64,000 nt of DNA from Streptomyces sp. NRRL WC-3742 (GCF_000720635.1 NZ_JOCF01000035.1:1-64000); one strand, 5' to 3'. Shown: positions 16,901-26,399, numbered from the stretch's first letter. Numbers and translations are program-made. Notes: generated by a model from the sequence alone, not told the origin.

Positions 16901-18500
16901 ATCGACTTCGCCGCGTCCGGGCACGTCACGGTCGGCTTCGTCCCCGTGCCCGAGAACTCCGTCTCGTTCACCGTCACGTTCGCCAGCGTGACGTTGCCGG
17001 TGTTGGTGACGACGAAGTCGTAGTGCAGCACCTGCCCGGGCCCGGTGAACTGCTTCTCCTGCACCGACTTCACCACGGTGATCCCCGGGCTCGGCACGCC
17101 AGGGACCTCCACCCGCGACGGCGGCGACACCGGCGGCGGGCCGCTCGGCGGGGTCCCCGTGCCCGTGGCGGCGTTCGTCACCTTGCCCGCGTCCATGTCC
17201 GCCTGGGTGATCGTGTAGCTCGCCGTACACGTCACGTTCGCACCCGGGGCCATCGACTTCGCCGCCTCCGGGCACGTCACGGTCGGCTTCGTCCCCGTCC
17301 CCGAGAACTCCGTCTCGTTCACCGTCACGTTCGCCAGCGTGACGTTGCCGGTGTTGGTCAGCACGAACGCGTAGTGGAGGACGTCCCCGGCCTTGGCGTA
17401 CGACTTCTCCTGCGCCGACTTCACCATCGAGATCCCCGGGCTCGGCGGACTCGGCACCTCGACCGTCGAGGGCGGCGACACCGGCGGCGGGCCGGAAGGC
17501 GGCGTCCCCGTCGCCGTCGCCGCATTGGTGATCTTCCCCGCGTCCACATCCGCCTGCGTGACCGTGTACGTCGCCGTACAGGTCACCTTCCCGCCCGGGG
17601 CAAGGGACTTCGCCGCGTCCGGGCAGCTCACCTTCGGCTGCGGACCGGTGCCCGAGAACGAGGTCTCGTTCACCTCCACCTTCGTGAGCGTGACGTTGCC
17701 CGTGTTGGTCACGAGGAACTCGAAGTGCAGGACATCGCCCGCCTTCGCGTACGACTTCTCCTGCGCCGACTTCACCACCGCGATCGCCGGGTTCGGCGGG
17801 CTCGGCACCTCCACCCGCGACGGCGGCGACACCGGCGGCGGACCGGACGGCGGCGTCCCCGACGCGGTCGCCGCGTTCGTCACCTTCCCCGTGTCCACAT
17901 CCGCCTGCGTCACCGCGTAGCTCGCCGTGCACGTCACCTTCGCACCCGGGGCAAGCGACTTCGCCGCGTCCGGGCACGTCACGGTCGGCTTCGTCCCCGT
18001 CCCCGAGAACTCCGTCTCACTCACCGTCACGTTCGCCAGCGTGACGTTCCCCGTGTTCGTCACCTCGAACGCGTAGTGCAGGACGTCCCCGGCCTTCGCG
18101 TACGACTTCTCCTGCGCGCTCTTCACCATCGAGATCGCCGGATTCGGCGGGCTCGGCACGTCCACCCGCGAGGGCGGCGACACGGGCGGCGGACCGCTCG
18201 GCGGCGTGCCCGTCGCCGTCGCCGCGTTCGTCACCTTCCCCGCGTCGATGTCCGCCTGCGTGACGGTGTAGCTCGCGGTGCACGTCACCGCCGCGCCGGG
18301 CGCCATCGACTTCGCGGCGGCCGGACAGGTCACGGTCGGCTTCGTCCCCGTGCCCGAGAACTCCGTCTCGTTGACCGCCACGTCGGTGAGGTCGACGTTG
18401 CCCGTGTTGGTGACCACGAACTCGTAGTGCAGCACCTGCCCGGGCCCGGTGAACTGCTTCTCCTGCACGGTCTTGACGACCGTCAGCGCCGGGTTCGCCG
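12545..18500 (-). repeat. About 17 tandem 351-bp coding repeats
   Basis: The unit is 351 bp (117 codons), measured from successive VPSPP/NPAI..VVKS motifs. Two subtypes alternate irregularly: SYAKAGDVLHY and QFTGPGQVLHYEF. All keep TNTGNVTL, FSGTG, SLAPG or SMAPG, VTQAD and the Pro-rich linker GTPPSGPPPVSPPS. Near-identity of neighbouring units makes this stretch prone to recombination and to assembly error. Confidence 0.9.
13889..14744 (-). pseudogene. Middle part of repeat-rich surface protein, out of frame on both sides
   Basis: 855 nt hold 2.4 repeat units, from GDVLHYDFLV at the right end to SLAPGGKV at the left end. Neither end has a start or stop of its own; each joins the flanking segment in a different frame. 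The right end and the corresponding start of the C-terminal part are nearly identical over more than 100 bp. See the note on the two junctions. Confidence 0.75.
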
Positions 18501-19926
18501 GCTTCGGGGTGTTGGTGAACGTGCAGAGCACGTTCGGACTGCGCTTGCCCGCCTGGGTGTTGGGGAAGCGCAGGCTGATCGTGCTCCCGTTGCCGGAGGC
18601 GACGGCCGCGTCACCGTTGGCGGTGTCGACGCAGGCGTAGGTGGTCGTGTAGTTGGCAAGGTTCGCGCCGGAGGTGCCGGTCTCGGTGAGGGTGTAGGTC
18701 TGGGCGGGCCGGCCGATGACCGGGCCGGCGGACTGGGGCTGGACGCCGGTGGCGGTTCCGGCAGTGGTGGCCTTGTTGTTCGCGGTGACGCCGCCGCCGG
18801 TGATCGAGAGGGCGAACTGGTCGTTGGAGGTGGCGGTCTGGGCGAAGCGGCCGACCACGTTCTTCTGCAGCGCGAGGGTCGGGTTGAGTGCGCAGGAGGC
18901 GAGATCGGAGACGAGCGCGGTGTTCGTGCTGGAGGACGGGCCCGCCGTGACGTTGCCGGTGTTCGGGTTGATCTGTTCCAGCTGCGCCCGGGTCGTGCCG
19001 TCGGGCTGCCGCTTGTTGAAGGAGACGTACAGGTTGCCCGCGTTGTCGAACGCGTCGCCGTTGTAGGAGTCGGCGGTGGGGTTGGAGATCGTGCTCAGCT
19101 TCTGCAGGGTCAGCCGCGTCGAGCCGGCGGTGGTGGGCAGGGGGCCCTCGACCAGGGCGAGGTTGGTGTCCGTACCGGACTGCGCCAGGACGTACATGTT
19201 GCCCGAGCCGTCGAAGGTGATGTCGCCGTTGGAGAAGTTGGCGCTGTTGAACGGCAGGGTGAAGGTGGCCACCTGGCCGATGAAGGTGTTGGTGGTCGTG
19301 TCGAAGCCGTAGAGCGTGCCCACGCCGGGGGAGGTCGCGGTGCCCGCACCGTAATTGGCGAAGTAGTAGATCCCGTTGTCCGGGTTCACGGCCCCGGCCA
19401 CGTAGAAGGGCTGGTTCACCTTCACCGGGTACGTCGCCCAGGTGCCCGTGGCGGCGGTGTAGGCGTACACCAGCGCGGTCCCCGAGGCGTCGGGGTAGTT
19501 GAGCGCGTAGACGGCGGTGCCGCCGTTGGTGATGCCGAGGGCGTTGGCGCTGAACGAACCGGCGGGGAGGGTGCTCACGAGCGCCGGGGTCACCTGGGCC
19601 GGGCCGATCGCGCTCGTGCGGACGGAGACGAGCCTCGACGGGGCGCCGGAGGTCTGCTCGATCGAGTAGATCACGCTCCCGCTGCAGTCGAGCGTGTCCC
19701 CCGGCGCGCGCTGGGCCCGGTGGCCCGGGCCGGCGCCGTGGCCGTGCCCGGGCCCATGCTCAGTGCCGGCCTCGGAAACCGGGGTGAGGGTCAGGACGAG
19801 TCCGGCGGCGAGCAGGCCCGCGAGGATCGGGCGTCGCCTGCCGAGCCGGCGCAGCAGGCCGCCCGTCCGTGGTCCCGCCTGGGGCGCGCCCGACCGACGG
19901 TCGCGTGCTCGACGTAGGAAGCCCAT
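14745..19926 (-). CDS. Giant secreted surface protein, N-terminal part with DUF11-type repeats
   Basis: From ATG 19926 the protein has a basic N region and signal helix (RRPILAGLLAAGLVLTLTPVSEA), a His/Gly linker, a beta-rich domain of about 300 residues that looks like a propeller (IYSIEQTSG..., NGIYYFANYG, GDITFDGSGNMYVLAQSG, NLYVSFNKRQPDGTT), one SpaA/DUF11-like domain, then about 10.7 copies of a 117-residue repeat of the DUF11/DUF7507 type. The frame breaks inside a repeat at about 14745 and would end shortly after at 14710. Joined with the two downstream segments, the full protein would exceed 2400 residues and end in LPxTG. It is probably an adhesin or cell-wall stalk. A hairpin overlaps its ribosome site. 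Confidence 0.85.
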
Positions 19927-19977
19927 GCCATCCTGCCCTTGTCCGGTCAGCCTTTAATGATCAAAAAGGCAGGATGA
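19927..19977 (-). promoter_or_regulatory. Alternative hairpins in the 5' leader of the surface protein gene
   Basis: In the mRNA, CATCCTGCC (19976-19968) is complementary to GGCAGGATG (19937-19929), which contains the AGGA ribosome site two bases before the ATG. The GCC of the first arm can instead pair as GCCTTT with AAAGGC a little downstream. The two pairings exclude each other, so the leader could switch between a hidden and an open ribosome site. Confidence 0.45.
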
Positions 19978-20144
19978 CTATGCGGGCGGGCGGCACTCCC
20001 CTCGGGCGAACACACCGCCGGGATCCCGAACTCGGTTCGAACTCAACCTGTTCGGGCGCCTCCTGGGGCCAGCTGGGCGATGGCCGGGCCGATTAACTCA
20101 CAGTAGGACTCATGACGGTCCGGCGGTCCGGCGGTCCGGCGGCT

Positions 20145-20168
20145 GCGAACGGGGGCGCCCCCGTTCGC
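20145..20168 (-). terminator. Perfect 24-bp palindrome downstream of the lectin unit
   Basis: GCGAACGGGGGC followed by its exact reverse complement, located 24 bp past the stop of the short peptide gene. Three tandem CGGTCCGG units adjoin it on the left. It probably ends transcription of the lectin unit. Confidence 0.65.
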
Positions 20169-20191
20169 TGCCGCCGGGCCCGGGTTCGGGC

Positions 20192-20299
20192 CTACCAGCG
20201 GTCCCACACCTGGTCGACACCCGGGACGCAGGACATCTGGATCAGCTTCCCGAAGGTGCAGGTCTTCTTCACGTTCGACTCCAGGATCGTGCGGGTCAT
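20192..20299 (-). CDS. 35-residue cysteine-containing peptide coupled to the lectin gene
   Basis: The reading frame MTRTILESNVKKTCTFGKLI... ends VDQVWDRW. Its ATG lies only five bases past the lectin TGA, so translation is likely coupled. It has two cysteines 12 residues apart (KTCTFG and QMSCVPG), no signal peptide and no membrane segment. I do not recognise a family. It may be a small functional peptide, or a separated C-terminal part of a once longer lectin protein, although it lies in another frame from the lectin. A terminator follows directly, which supports its being part of the transcript. Confidence 0.5.
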   Translation of the reverse strand: MTRTILESNVKKTCTFGKLIQMSCVPGVDQVWDRW

Positions 20300-20304
20300 G
20301 GCGC

Positions 20305-20826
20305 TCACCAGGGCAGCTCCCAACGCTGGCCGGGGAGGCCGATGCAGTCCTGCTGGACGATGCCCCCGGGGGTGGCGGTCAGGCACTCGCCGCTGTTGAC
20401 GTTCCGGAACTGGACGTAGCCCGATCCCAGGATGTCCTCCGTCGTCCACTGCTGGTCCGGGTAGCCGGAGTTGTAGTACAGGAACGCCGGTGTGTACCCG
20501 GTCTTCTGGGCCGTCATGTACAGGAGGCTGTACTTGTTGATGATCGGGCCCGTGGTGCCGACCGAGGGAAAGTACCAGGTCTGGTCGTCGTAGTTCAGAC
20601 AGTCGTAGAACCACGGGCTGTTGCCGCGCTGGCCGTTCGAGAAGTGCACCAGGCACTGGCCGCTCCCGAACAGGGCGTTCGTGATGTGGCCGCTGGAGAG
20701 GCCGGTGAGGGCCCGGGTGCTCTCGGTGGAACCGGTCGACTGGCTTGCCGCCGAGGCGGACGTGGGGAGCATCAGGGCCACGGCGGACGCGACGGCCGCC
20801 AGTGTTCCAAGAGCCTTCTTGCGCAT
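20305..20826 (-). CDS. Secreted ricin-type beta-trefoil lectin-like protein
   Basis: 173 residues. A signal peptide (MRKKALGTLAAVASAVALML, cleavage near PTSASA) precedes a single beta-trefoil-like domain with three QxW-type motifs, DQTWYF near residue 82, DQQWTT near 125 and GQRWELPW at the C terminus. Four cysteines could form disulfides outside the cell. There is no attached catalytic domain, so it is a free sugar-binding protein by inference. It lies in a block of exported proteins, head to tail with a short peptide gene. Confidence 0.85.
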   Translation of the reverse strand: MRKKALGTLAAVASAVALMLPTSASAASQSTGSTESTRALTGLSSGHITNALFGSGQCLVHFSNGQRGNSPWFYDCLNYDDQTWYFPSVGTTGPIINKYSLLYMTAQKTGYTPAFLYYNSGYPDQQWTTEDILGSGYVQFRNVNSGECLTATPGGIVQQDCIGLPGQRWELPW

Positions 20827-21002
20827 GGGACTTCCCCCCGGAACGAGATCGGAGACCGATCTGTGTAGGTGATCTGCGCGATGACCATAGACCGCGGGCA
20901 GCCGCTAAGGGAAGTGCACGAAGTGAATTGGCGCGATCCGAGGGATCACCGTCGTGCACGCGTGGGTCGCTTCCGCCGGGCACCCTCGCCCCTCAACGGG
21001 CC

Positions 21003-22772
21003 TCAGACCTGGGCGAGCCGGTCGGCCAGGTCGTCCAGGCCCAGCGAGCCCTGGGAGAGCGCGCCCGTGTGCCAGGCGCGGAGGTCGAAGGCCGGGCCGA
21101 GACGGCGGCGGGCCGCCTCGCGGCCGCGCAGCCAGGCGCGTTCGCCGAGCTTGTAGCCGATGGCCTGGCCGGGCCAGCCGAGGTAGCGGTCGATCTCGCT
21201 GCTGCGGCGGGCGGCGGAGCTGCCGTGGTGGGCGGCCATGAACTCCGTGGCCAGCTCCGGGGTCCAGCGCTCGCCGGGGTGGCCGCTCCAACCGCTACCG
21301 GCGGAGTCGGCGGGGATCGTGAGTTCCAGGTGCATGCCGAGGTCGACGATGACGCGGATGATCCGGAGCATCTGCTTGTCCAGGTAGCCGAGGCGCCGGG
21401 CCGGGTCGGTCAGGAAGCCCAACTCGTCCATCAGGCGCTCCGCGTACAGCGCCCAGCCCTCCTTGTCCGCGCTCACCGCGCCGAGGGTGATCTGGTAGCT
21501 GCTGAGCCGGTCGGCGCAGGCCGTCCAGCGGGCCGTCTGCAGGTGGTGTCCGGGGACGGCCTCGTGGTACCAGGTGCTGACGAGCTGCCAGGTCGGGAAG
21601 GACGTCCGGCCGAGGGTGGGCAGGTAGGTGCGGCCGGGGCGGCTGAAGTCGAGGCTGGGGCCGTTGTAGTACGGCGCGCCCGAGCTTCCGGGCGGGGCGA
21701 TCCTCGTCTCGACGTGGCGCAGCGGGCCGGAGAGGTCGAAGTGGGTGCCGTGCAGGGCGTCGATCGCCTCGTCCGTGACCTGCTGCAGCCAGGCGCGGAT
21801 GTTCTCCTCGCCCTCGACGGCGTGGCCGTGCCGGTTGAGGTGGTCCATGGTGGCGCGGGCCCCGGCGCCGGGAAGGATGTGCTCCGACACGGCCCGCATC
21901 TCGGCGGACGTGCGGTGGAACTCCTCCCAGGCCCAGGCGTACGCCTCGGCGGGGTCGATGTCGGCGCCGGTCGCCCAGCGGGCGGAGCGCAGGTAGCGCT
22001 CGCGGCCGACGGCGTCCGGGGTGGCGTCGGCGGCGGGCAGGTAGACGGCGAGGAGCCAGGTGCGGAAGGCCGACACGGCGGCGGTGGCGCGCTCGGCGGC
22101 GGCGTCCAGTTCGGGGCGCAGCCGGGCGGGGCCGGCGGCCGTGAAGGCGGTGAACCAGCTCGGGCCGCCGCCGTCCTCGCCGGTCCAGGCGGCGAGTTGG
22201 GCGGCGACGGCCCGTACCTGGCGCGGTGCGGAGAGCAGCCCTCGGGTGATGCCCTCCGTCAGGGTCGCCCGGTAGCCGTCGAGCGCGCCGGGCACGTGGC
22301 GCAGCCGTCCGGCGACGGTGGCCCAGTGCTCGTCGGTGTCGGTGGGCATCAGGGTGAAGATGCCCCGCACCTTGTGCAGCGGGGAGTTGACGTTGCGCAG
22401 CTCGCGGAGGTGGTCCCCGGCCTCGTGAAGGGCGAGCTCGGCGGTCAGCCGTTCGCGCAGGAGGCGGGCGCAGGTGCGCTCGGCGTCCGGGTCGACGTCC
22501 GCGTCCGGGTCGACGTCCGCGTCCGCGTCCGCGTCGACGTCCGCGTCCGGGCCGGTGCGCGTCTCCCGTTCGGCGGCGTCGAGCGCGGCGAGTGTCGAGC
22601 GGGCCAGGTCGGCCTGCGCCCGGAAGCCGTCCGGGGACAGGTCGGGCTGCCGGTCGTCCTCGGGGTGCAGGCCGAGCCTGGTGGCGGTCGCCGGGTCGAG
22701 GGCTGCGGCCCGGGCCACGTGCTGGTCGGCGATCGCGCGGGCGGACATCGGTGTCTGCGGCATGCCCTCCAT
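21003..22772 (-). CDS. DUF885 family zinc metallopeptidase-like protein
   Basis: 589 residues matching the DUF885 layout, with the metal-binding HEAVPGH motif in STWYHEAVPGHHLQ around residue 400 and a downstream Glu (SADKEGWALYAERLM) that would complete a gluzincin-like site. No signal peptide, so cytoplasmic. A low-complexity DADVD/DPDAD insertion of about 25 residues near position 75 is encoded by a GTCGAC/GTCCGC microsatellite and is absent from most relatives I know. The start is uncertain: ATG 22772 and the ATG nine bases later both lack good spacing to a ribosome site. The physiological substrate is unknown. Confidence 0.85.
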   Translation of the reverse strand: MEGMPQTPMSARAIADQHVARAAALDPATATRLGLHPEDDRQPDLSPDGFRAQADLARSTLAALDAAERETRTGPDADVDADADADVDPDADVDPDAERTCARLLRERLTAELALHEAGDHLRELRNVNSPLHKVRGIFTLMPTDTDEHWATVAGRLRHVPGALDGYRATLTEGITRGLLSAPRQVRAVAAQLAAWTGEDGGGPSWFTAFTAAGPARLRPELDAAAERATAAVSAFRTWLLAVYLPAADATPDAVGRERYLRSARWATGADIDPAEAYAWAWEEFHRTSAEMRAVSEHILPGAGARATMDHLNRHGHAVEGEENIRAWLQQVTDEAIDALHGTHFDLSGPLRHVETRIAPPGSSGAPYYNGPSLDFSRPGRTYLPTLGRTSFPTWQLVSTWYHEAVPGHHLQTARWTACADRLSSYQITLGAVSADKEGWALYAERLMDELGFLTDPARRLGYLDKQMLRIIRVIVDLGMHLELTIPADSAGSGWSGHPGERWTPELATEFMAAHHGSSAARRSSEIDRYLGWPGQAIGYKLGERAWLRGREAARRRLGPAFDLRAWHTGALSQGSLGLDDLADRLAQV

Positions 22773-22813
22773 CGTCGTTGATCCGCCGACGGGCTGTCAG
22801 GGCTTTGCCGAGG

Positions 22814-22880
22814 TCACTCGGTGACGAAGTCGGCCGTCATCGCCATGTCCTCGTGCTCCAGGTTGTGGCAGTGCGGCACG
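22814..22880 (-). pseudogene. C-terminal remnant of a multicopper oxidase
   Basis: The minus strand reads VPHCHNLEHEDMAMTADFV, then TE and TGA. HCHNLEHEDMAM is the typical type 1/type 3 copper motif at the end of multicopper oxidases. Nothing of the family is visible upstream, so only about 20 codons remain. Confidence 0.75.
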
Positions 22881-22990
22881 GCCGACCGCCGCGACCCGGA
22901 CGTCGCCGGGCTCTCCCGGGAGCTGGAGCGCGGCCTCGGCCCGGGCGGCTACGAGGCGGCGTACGCCCGGGGCCGTGCCCGCGACCGTAC
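22881..22990 (+). pseudogene. Possible C-terminal remnant of a LuxR/AfsR-type regulator
   Basis: The plus strand reads VAGLSRELERGLGPGGYEAA followed by YARGRARDRTDA, resembling the last helix repeat of large LuxR or SARP-type regulators (pattern LRxxLGxxxFxxAWAxGRAL). It has no start, and the similarity fades before 23000. It abuts the multicopper oxidase remnant tail to tail. The rest of the gap to 23062 holds nothing I recognise. Confidence 0.5.
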
Positions 22991-23062
22991 CGACGCCTCG
23001 CCCGGGTCGGGGCCGCCCTCGCGGACGCCCGCCGAGGTGCGGCCCCCTACCGCAGAAGGCCC

Positions 23063-24439
23063 CTACGACAGGGTGACGTCGACCGTCGCGGCCCAGATGT
23101 CGTCCTTGGCGGCCGTGGGTGCGACGGCGCTGCCCCAGGCGAACACCAGCCTGGTCGGCGAGAGCGCCGAGAACCCGAAGGTGTCCCCGGGCCAGACCGA
23201 GGTCGCCCCGAAGCCCCGCGAGATCTGCACGGGTGCGGAGAGCCAGCCCTGCGTCGTCGAGAAGGTGCGCAGGTACTGCGCGTAGCCGCGCGGGTCGCTG
23301 CTGGAGAGCCAGCCCACGTACACGATGCCGGGCGGGCCGGCGACCACCTGCATGACGTGCGGGACGTTCAGCGTGTCCGTGGGCACCTGGACGGGGGCGG
23401 ACCAGGTCGCGCCGTGGTCCCGGGAGTACGAGAGCCAGCCGGTGTCGGTGTTCGTGCCCTGGGTGTCCCAGGTCGCGTACAGGGTGCCGTCCGGGCCGAG
23501 CGCCTCGCTGCCGTCGATCCACCACTCGCCGTCGTTCATCGACCCGGCCTCGGGGCCGACCTTCACCGGCTCGGACCAGGTGGCGCCGCCGTCGGTGGAG
23601 CGGGTGGAGTAGGTGTAGGCGTCGGAGAGTTTGTCGGTCGGGATGTCGGTGACGGTGTAGCCCTGGTAGAGCACGTCCAGGGAGCCGTCGGGCTCGACGA
23701 TGATGGGCGCGCTGTCGCCTCCGCTGTTGGGGTAGCCGGGGCTGATGTGCGACATCGCGCTCCACGTCCTCCCGCCGTCGGTGGACTTCTGCATCACGAC
23801 GTTGAGGTCCCCGGTGGCGAAGGAGCAACTGCCGTTCGGCGCGCACAGGAACGTCACGGCGGCGTTGCTGGGCCCGTAGTCCCACGTCAGGTAGAGCGCG
23901 CCGTCCGGTCCGGCGGCGATGAAGACGCGGTCGCCCCAGTTGTTCGCGTCCGGCGGGACGATCGAGCCGGCGGTCTTGAAGGAGGCGCCGTGGTCGGTGC
24001 TGACGTCGACCACGGGGAAGGTCTGGCCCGCGCGGGTGACCATGAAGACGGCGTAGATCGCGCCGCTGGGGGCGACGGTGATCGCCGGGTCCCAGGAGCG
24101 GGAGCCGTTCTGGCCGGTGCTGCCCGGCAGGGTGAGCGGCGTGCCGAAGGTGGCGCCGCCGTTCAGGGAGCGCGCGAAGCCGATGCCCTTGCAGCCCATC
24201 CAGAGGTTGTAGACGGCGTTGGCCGCCGGGTCGACGGCCTGGATGGCCTCGGCGTTCTGTCCCCCGCACGAGGACGAGATGTTCGCGGGCGTGCTGACGG
24301 TGTAGGAGGCGAGGAGGGACGCGGGCTTGGCGGCGGCGATCGGTGCGGCCTGCGAGGGCGCCGCCGTGAGGGCGAGCGCGGTGGCCCCGGCGCAGAGGCC
24401 GAGCATCAGGGATCTGAGCGTGGTGCGACAGGCGTGCAC
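23063..24439 (-). CDS. Secreted BNR-repeat (sialidase-like) glycosidase
   Basis: 458 residues from GTG 24439, which has AGAGGAG upstream and is followed by a clear signal peptide (TTLRSLMLGLCAGATALALT, cleavage near PSQAAP). The mature part is a beta-propeller with Asp boxes of the SxDxGxTW type: STDHGASF, STDGGRTW, STDGGATW, SRDHGATW and a degenerate SLNGGATF. This fits a six-bladed exo-sialidase-like fold. The Arg triad of true sialidases cannot be assigned with confidence, so another sugar or a binding role remains possible. Confidence 0.85.
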   Translation of the reverse strand: MHACRTTLRSLMLGLCAGATALALTAAPSQAAPIAAAKPASLLASYTVSTPANISSSCGGQNAEAIQAVDPAANAVYNLWMGCKGIGFARSLNGGATFGTPLTLPGSTGQNGSRSWDPAITVAPSGAIYAVFMVTRAGQTFPVVDVSTDHGASFKTAGSIVPPDANNWGDRVFIAAGPDGALYLTWDYGPSNAAVTFLCAPNGSCSFATGDLNVVMQKSTDGGRTWSAMSHISPGYPNSGGDSAPIIVEPDGSLDVLYQGYTVTDIPTDKLSDAYTYSTRSTDGGATWSEPVKVGPEAGSMNDGEWWIDGSEALGPDGTLYATWDTQGTNTDTGWLSYSRDHGATWSAPVQVPTDTLNVPHVMQVVAGPPGIVYVGWLSSSDPRGYAQYLRTFSTTQGWLSAPVQISRGFGATSVWPGDTFGFSALSPTRLVFAWGSAVAPTAAKDDIWAATVDVTLS

Positions 24440-24622
24440 GAGCTGCTCTCCTCTGACTGGAGATGAGGGTGGGGGTGACGGGCCGCCGTTCGTGAGGGTT
24501 GCCGGCCCGCCCCGGACGGATGCCCGTACCCGCAGCATCCATGCCGGGGCGGCTCGGATCCACACAGCACGGGCCCAAACGGCGCCGGCTGCGCACAAGC
24601 GAGGGTCACACCCGACGCACCG

Positions 24623-26359
24623 TCACCCGGCCTCGGCCCTGCGCACATGGAGCACCGCGGCCTCCAGGGGCAGCGGGGTGTGGCCGAGCAGCCGCAGCCC
24701 CGCCTCGGCGAGCAGGCGGGCGTAGTGGTCGGCGCGGCGTTCGCGGCCGCCGGTGTTGCACAGCATGTGCAGGTCCCAGGCGGTGGCCAGCGAGGGCGAG
24801 CCGTCCTCGGGCAGCAGCCGCTCGACGACGAGCAGGTCCGCGTGGGCGGGCATCGCGCGGGCTAGGTGGCGCAGGATCTCGACGCAGCGCTCGTCCTCCC
24901 AGTCGTGCAGCACCCGGGACAGGAGGTACAGGTCGGCGTCGGCGGGGACGTCGGCGAAGTCGCCCGTGACGTACGAGCAGCGCGGGCCGAGGCCCTTCGC
25001 ATCGAGGCGGCGGCGCGCGGCCTCGACGGCGTGGGGGCGTTCCAGCAGGACGCCGTGCAGGCCGGGGTTGGCGGCGAGGAGGCGTTCGAGCAGTTCGCCG
25101 TTGCCCCCGGCGACGTCGACGACCGTACGGGCCGCCGTGACGGCCGGGTGGGCGGGCAGGGGGTCGAACATGCGGGAGGAGGCGGCCATGGACCGGTCGA
25201 ACAGGTCGGCGAGCTCGGGGTCGCGGGCGAAGTGCTCGAAGTGGTGCTCGCCGAAGAGGTGGTCGAAGGCGGGCTCCCCGGTGCGCACGCTGTGCTCCAG
25301 GGCGCCGAAGGACCGGTAGAACGGGCCGCCGTACATCAGCGCCAGCGGCCGCATCGAGCCGTCCGCGTCGGCGCGCAGCAGGGTGCCGGTCTCGGTGAGC
25401 CGGTAGCCGTCCGGGTGTTCGGTGACCACGCCCGCCATGGCGAGGTAGCCCAGGAGGGTGGCCAGGGCCCTCGGGTGGGCGCCGAGGGCCGGGGCGAGCG
25501 CGTCGAGGCGGGTGGGCGAGCGGGCGTCCAGGGCGTCGGGCAGGCCCATGCGGGCGCTGGTGGCGAGGGCCTGGGTGGTCCAGGCGCCGGTCAGGCGGCG
25601 CAGGAGCGTTTCAGCAGGGTGGGCGTCGGAGTCCTCCCTGAGGGAGTCCTCCTTGAGGGAGTCTTCCCTGAGGGAGTCCTCCCTGAGATGGTCGGCGAGG
25701 ACGGCGTGGTGGGCGCCACGGGCGTGGAGCTCGATGCGCCGGTACCCGGCCGTGGAGCCCGCGGGGGCGGTGAAGTACAGGACGGTGGCGTCCTCGTGCG
25801 GGGTGTAGCCGCCGCCGTCCGGGGCCGCGCCGTGGCGGGCCAGCAGCGCGCACAGGCCGCGCAGGAGCAGCGCGTCCGGGCGGCGGACCTCGAAGGCGAG
25901 ATGGGCCTCGTGCTGGTGCTCGCGCTCGTGGGCGGCGAGGTGGGCCAGGTCCGAGCCGGGCGGCACGGTCAGGACGAACACCTCGACGGTGCGTAGCCCT
26001 TCCCCGTCCTCCCTGCTACCCGGAGGAGGGCCGGGGACGGCCGGGTGCGCGATGGTCACCTCCAGCGCGGACTCGTCGAGGTGGTGACGGCGGGCCAGGC
26101 GGCCGCGGACCACGACGCTGGGCTGTAACCGGGCGTCGGGGTCGAGGGCGCAGGCGGCCAGTTGGGCGCGAAGGGTCTCGTCGTCCGGCGGGAAGACCAG
26201 CAGCGCGGCGTGGGCGAAGCGGCAGTGATCGGCCAGGGCCCGCAGTTCGGGGCCTTCGAGGCCGGGCAGCAGGAGCGGGAGCAGCGTGGCGGTGTCGTGC
26301 TCCCGGACGAAGTCGGCGGTCGCGCGCAGGCGCGCCGTGTCATCGATGGTGGTCGTCAT
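24623..26359 (-). CDS. O-methyltransferase with an extra N-terminal domain
   Basis: About 578 residues. The C-terminal 350 are a plant/actinobacterial type O-methyltransferase: dimerisation HTH (TTQALATSARMGLPDALDAR), SAM motif VVDVAGGNGELLERL, DFADVPADADLYLLSRVLHD with the catalytic His in LHDWED. The first 220 residues form a separate domain (VFVLTVPPGSDLAHLAAHER, FEVRRPDALLLRGLCALLAR) that I cannot name. Four LREDS-like pentapeptides join the halves. Such enzymes methylate phenols in polyketide or alkaloid pathways. The gene follows a PobA-like hydroxylase gene on the same strand, so a small tailoring unit is plausible. Confidence 0.85.
   Translation of the reverse strand: MTTTIDDTARLRATADFVREHDTATLLPLLLPGLEGPELRALADHCRFAHAALLVFPPDDETLRAQLAACALDPDARLQPSVVVRGRLARRHHLDESALEVTIAHPAVPGPPPGSREDGEGLRTVEVFVLTVPPGSDLAHLAAHEREHQHEAHLAFEVRRPDALLLRGLCALLARHGAAPDGGGYTPHEDATVLYFTAPAGSTAGYRRIELHARGAHHAVLADHLREDSLREDSLKEDSLREDSDAHPAETLLRRLTGAWTTQALATSARMGLPDALDARSPTRLDALAPALGAHPRALATLLGYLAMAGVVTEHPDGYRLTETGTLLRADADGSMRPLALMYGGPFYRSFGALEHSVRTGEPAFDHLFGEHHFEHFARDPELADLFDRSMAASSRMFDPLPAHPAVTAARTVVDVAGGNGELLERLLAANPGLHGVLLERPHAVEAARRRLDAKGLGPRCSYVTGDFADVPADADLYLLSRVLHDWEDERCVEILRHLARAMPAHADLLVVERLLPEDGSPSLATAWDLHMLCNTGGRERRADHYARLLAEAGLRLLGHTPLPLEAAVLHVRRAEAG
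25629..25688 (-). repeat. 15-bp coding minisatellite (LREDS repeats) in the methyltransferase
   Basis: Four near-identical 15-bp units encode LREDS, LREDS, LKEDS, LREDS in the linker between the two domains. Unit length is a multiple of three, so copy number changes would alter linker length without breaking the frame. Confidence 0.85.
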
Positions 26360-26399
26360 GGTGCGGGTGTCCTTCGGCAGGCGTGGGGGCCGGCTTGGC

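Noticed and set aside
12545..18500. Regular 351-bp repeats that might be taken for a CRISPR or satellite array
   Set aside because: The repeats are in-frame coding units of a secreted protein with variable positions at third bases; there are no spacers or cas genes.
14917..19917. A 1666-codon open frame on the plus strand opposite the surface protein gene
   Set aside because: It is Arg/His/Gly-rich shadow translation of the repeat gene in high-GC DNA, with no ribosome site or family motif. The minus-strand frame has signal peptide, repeats and sorting signal.
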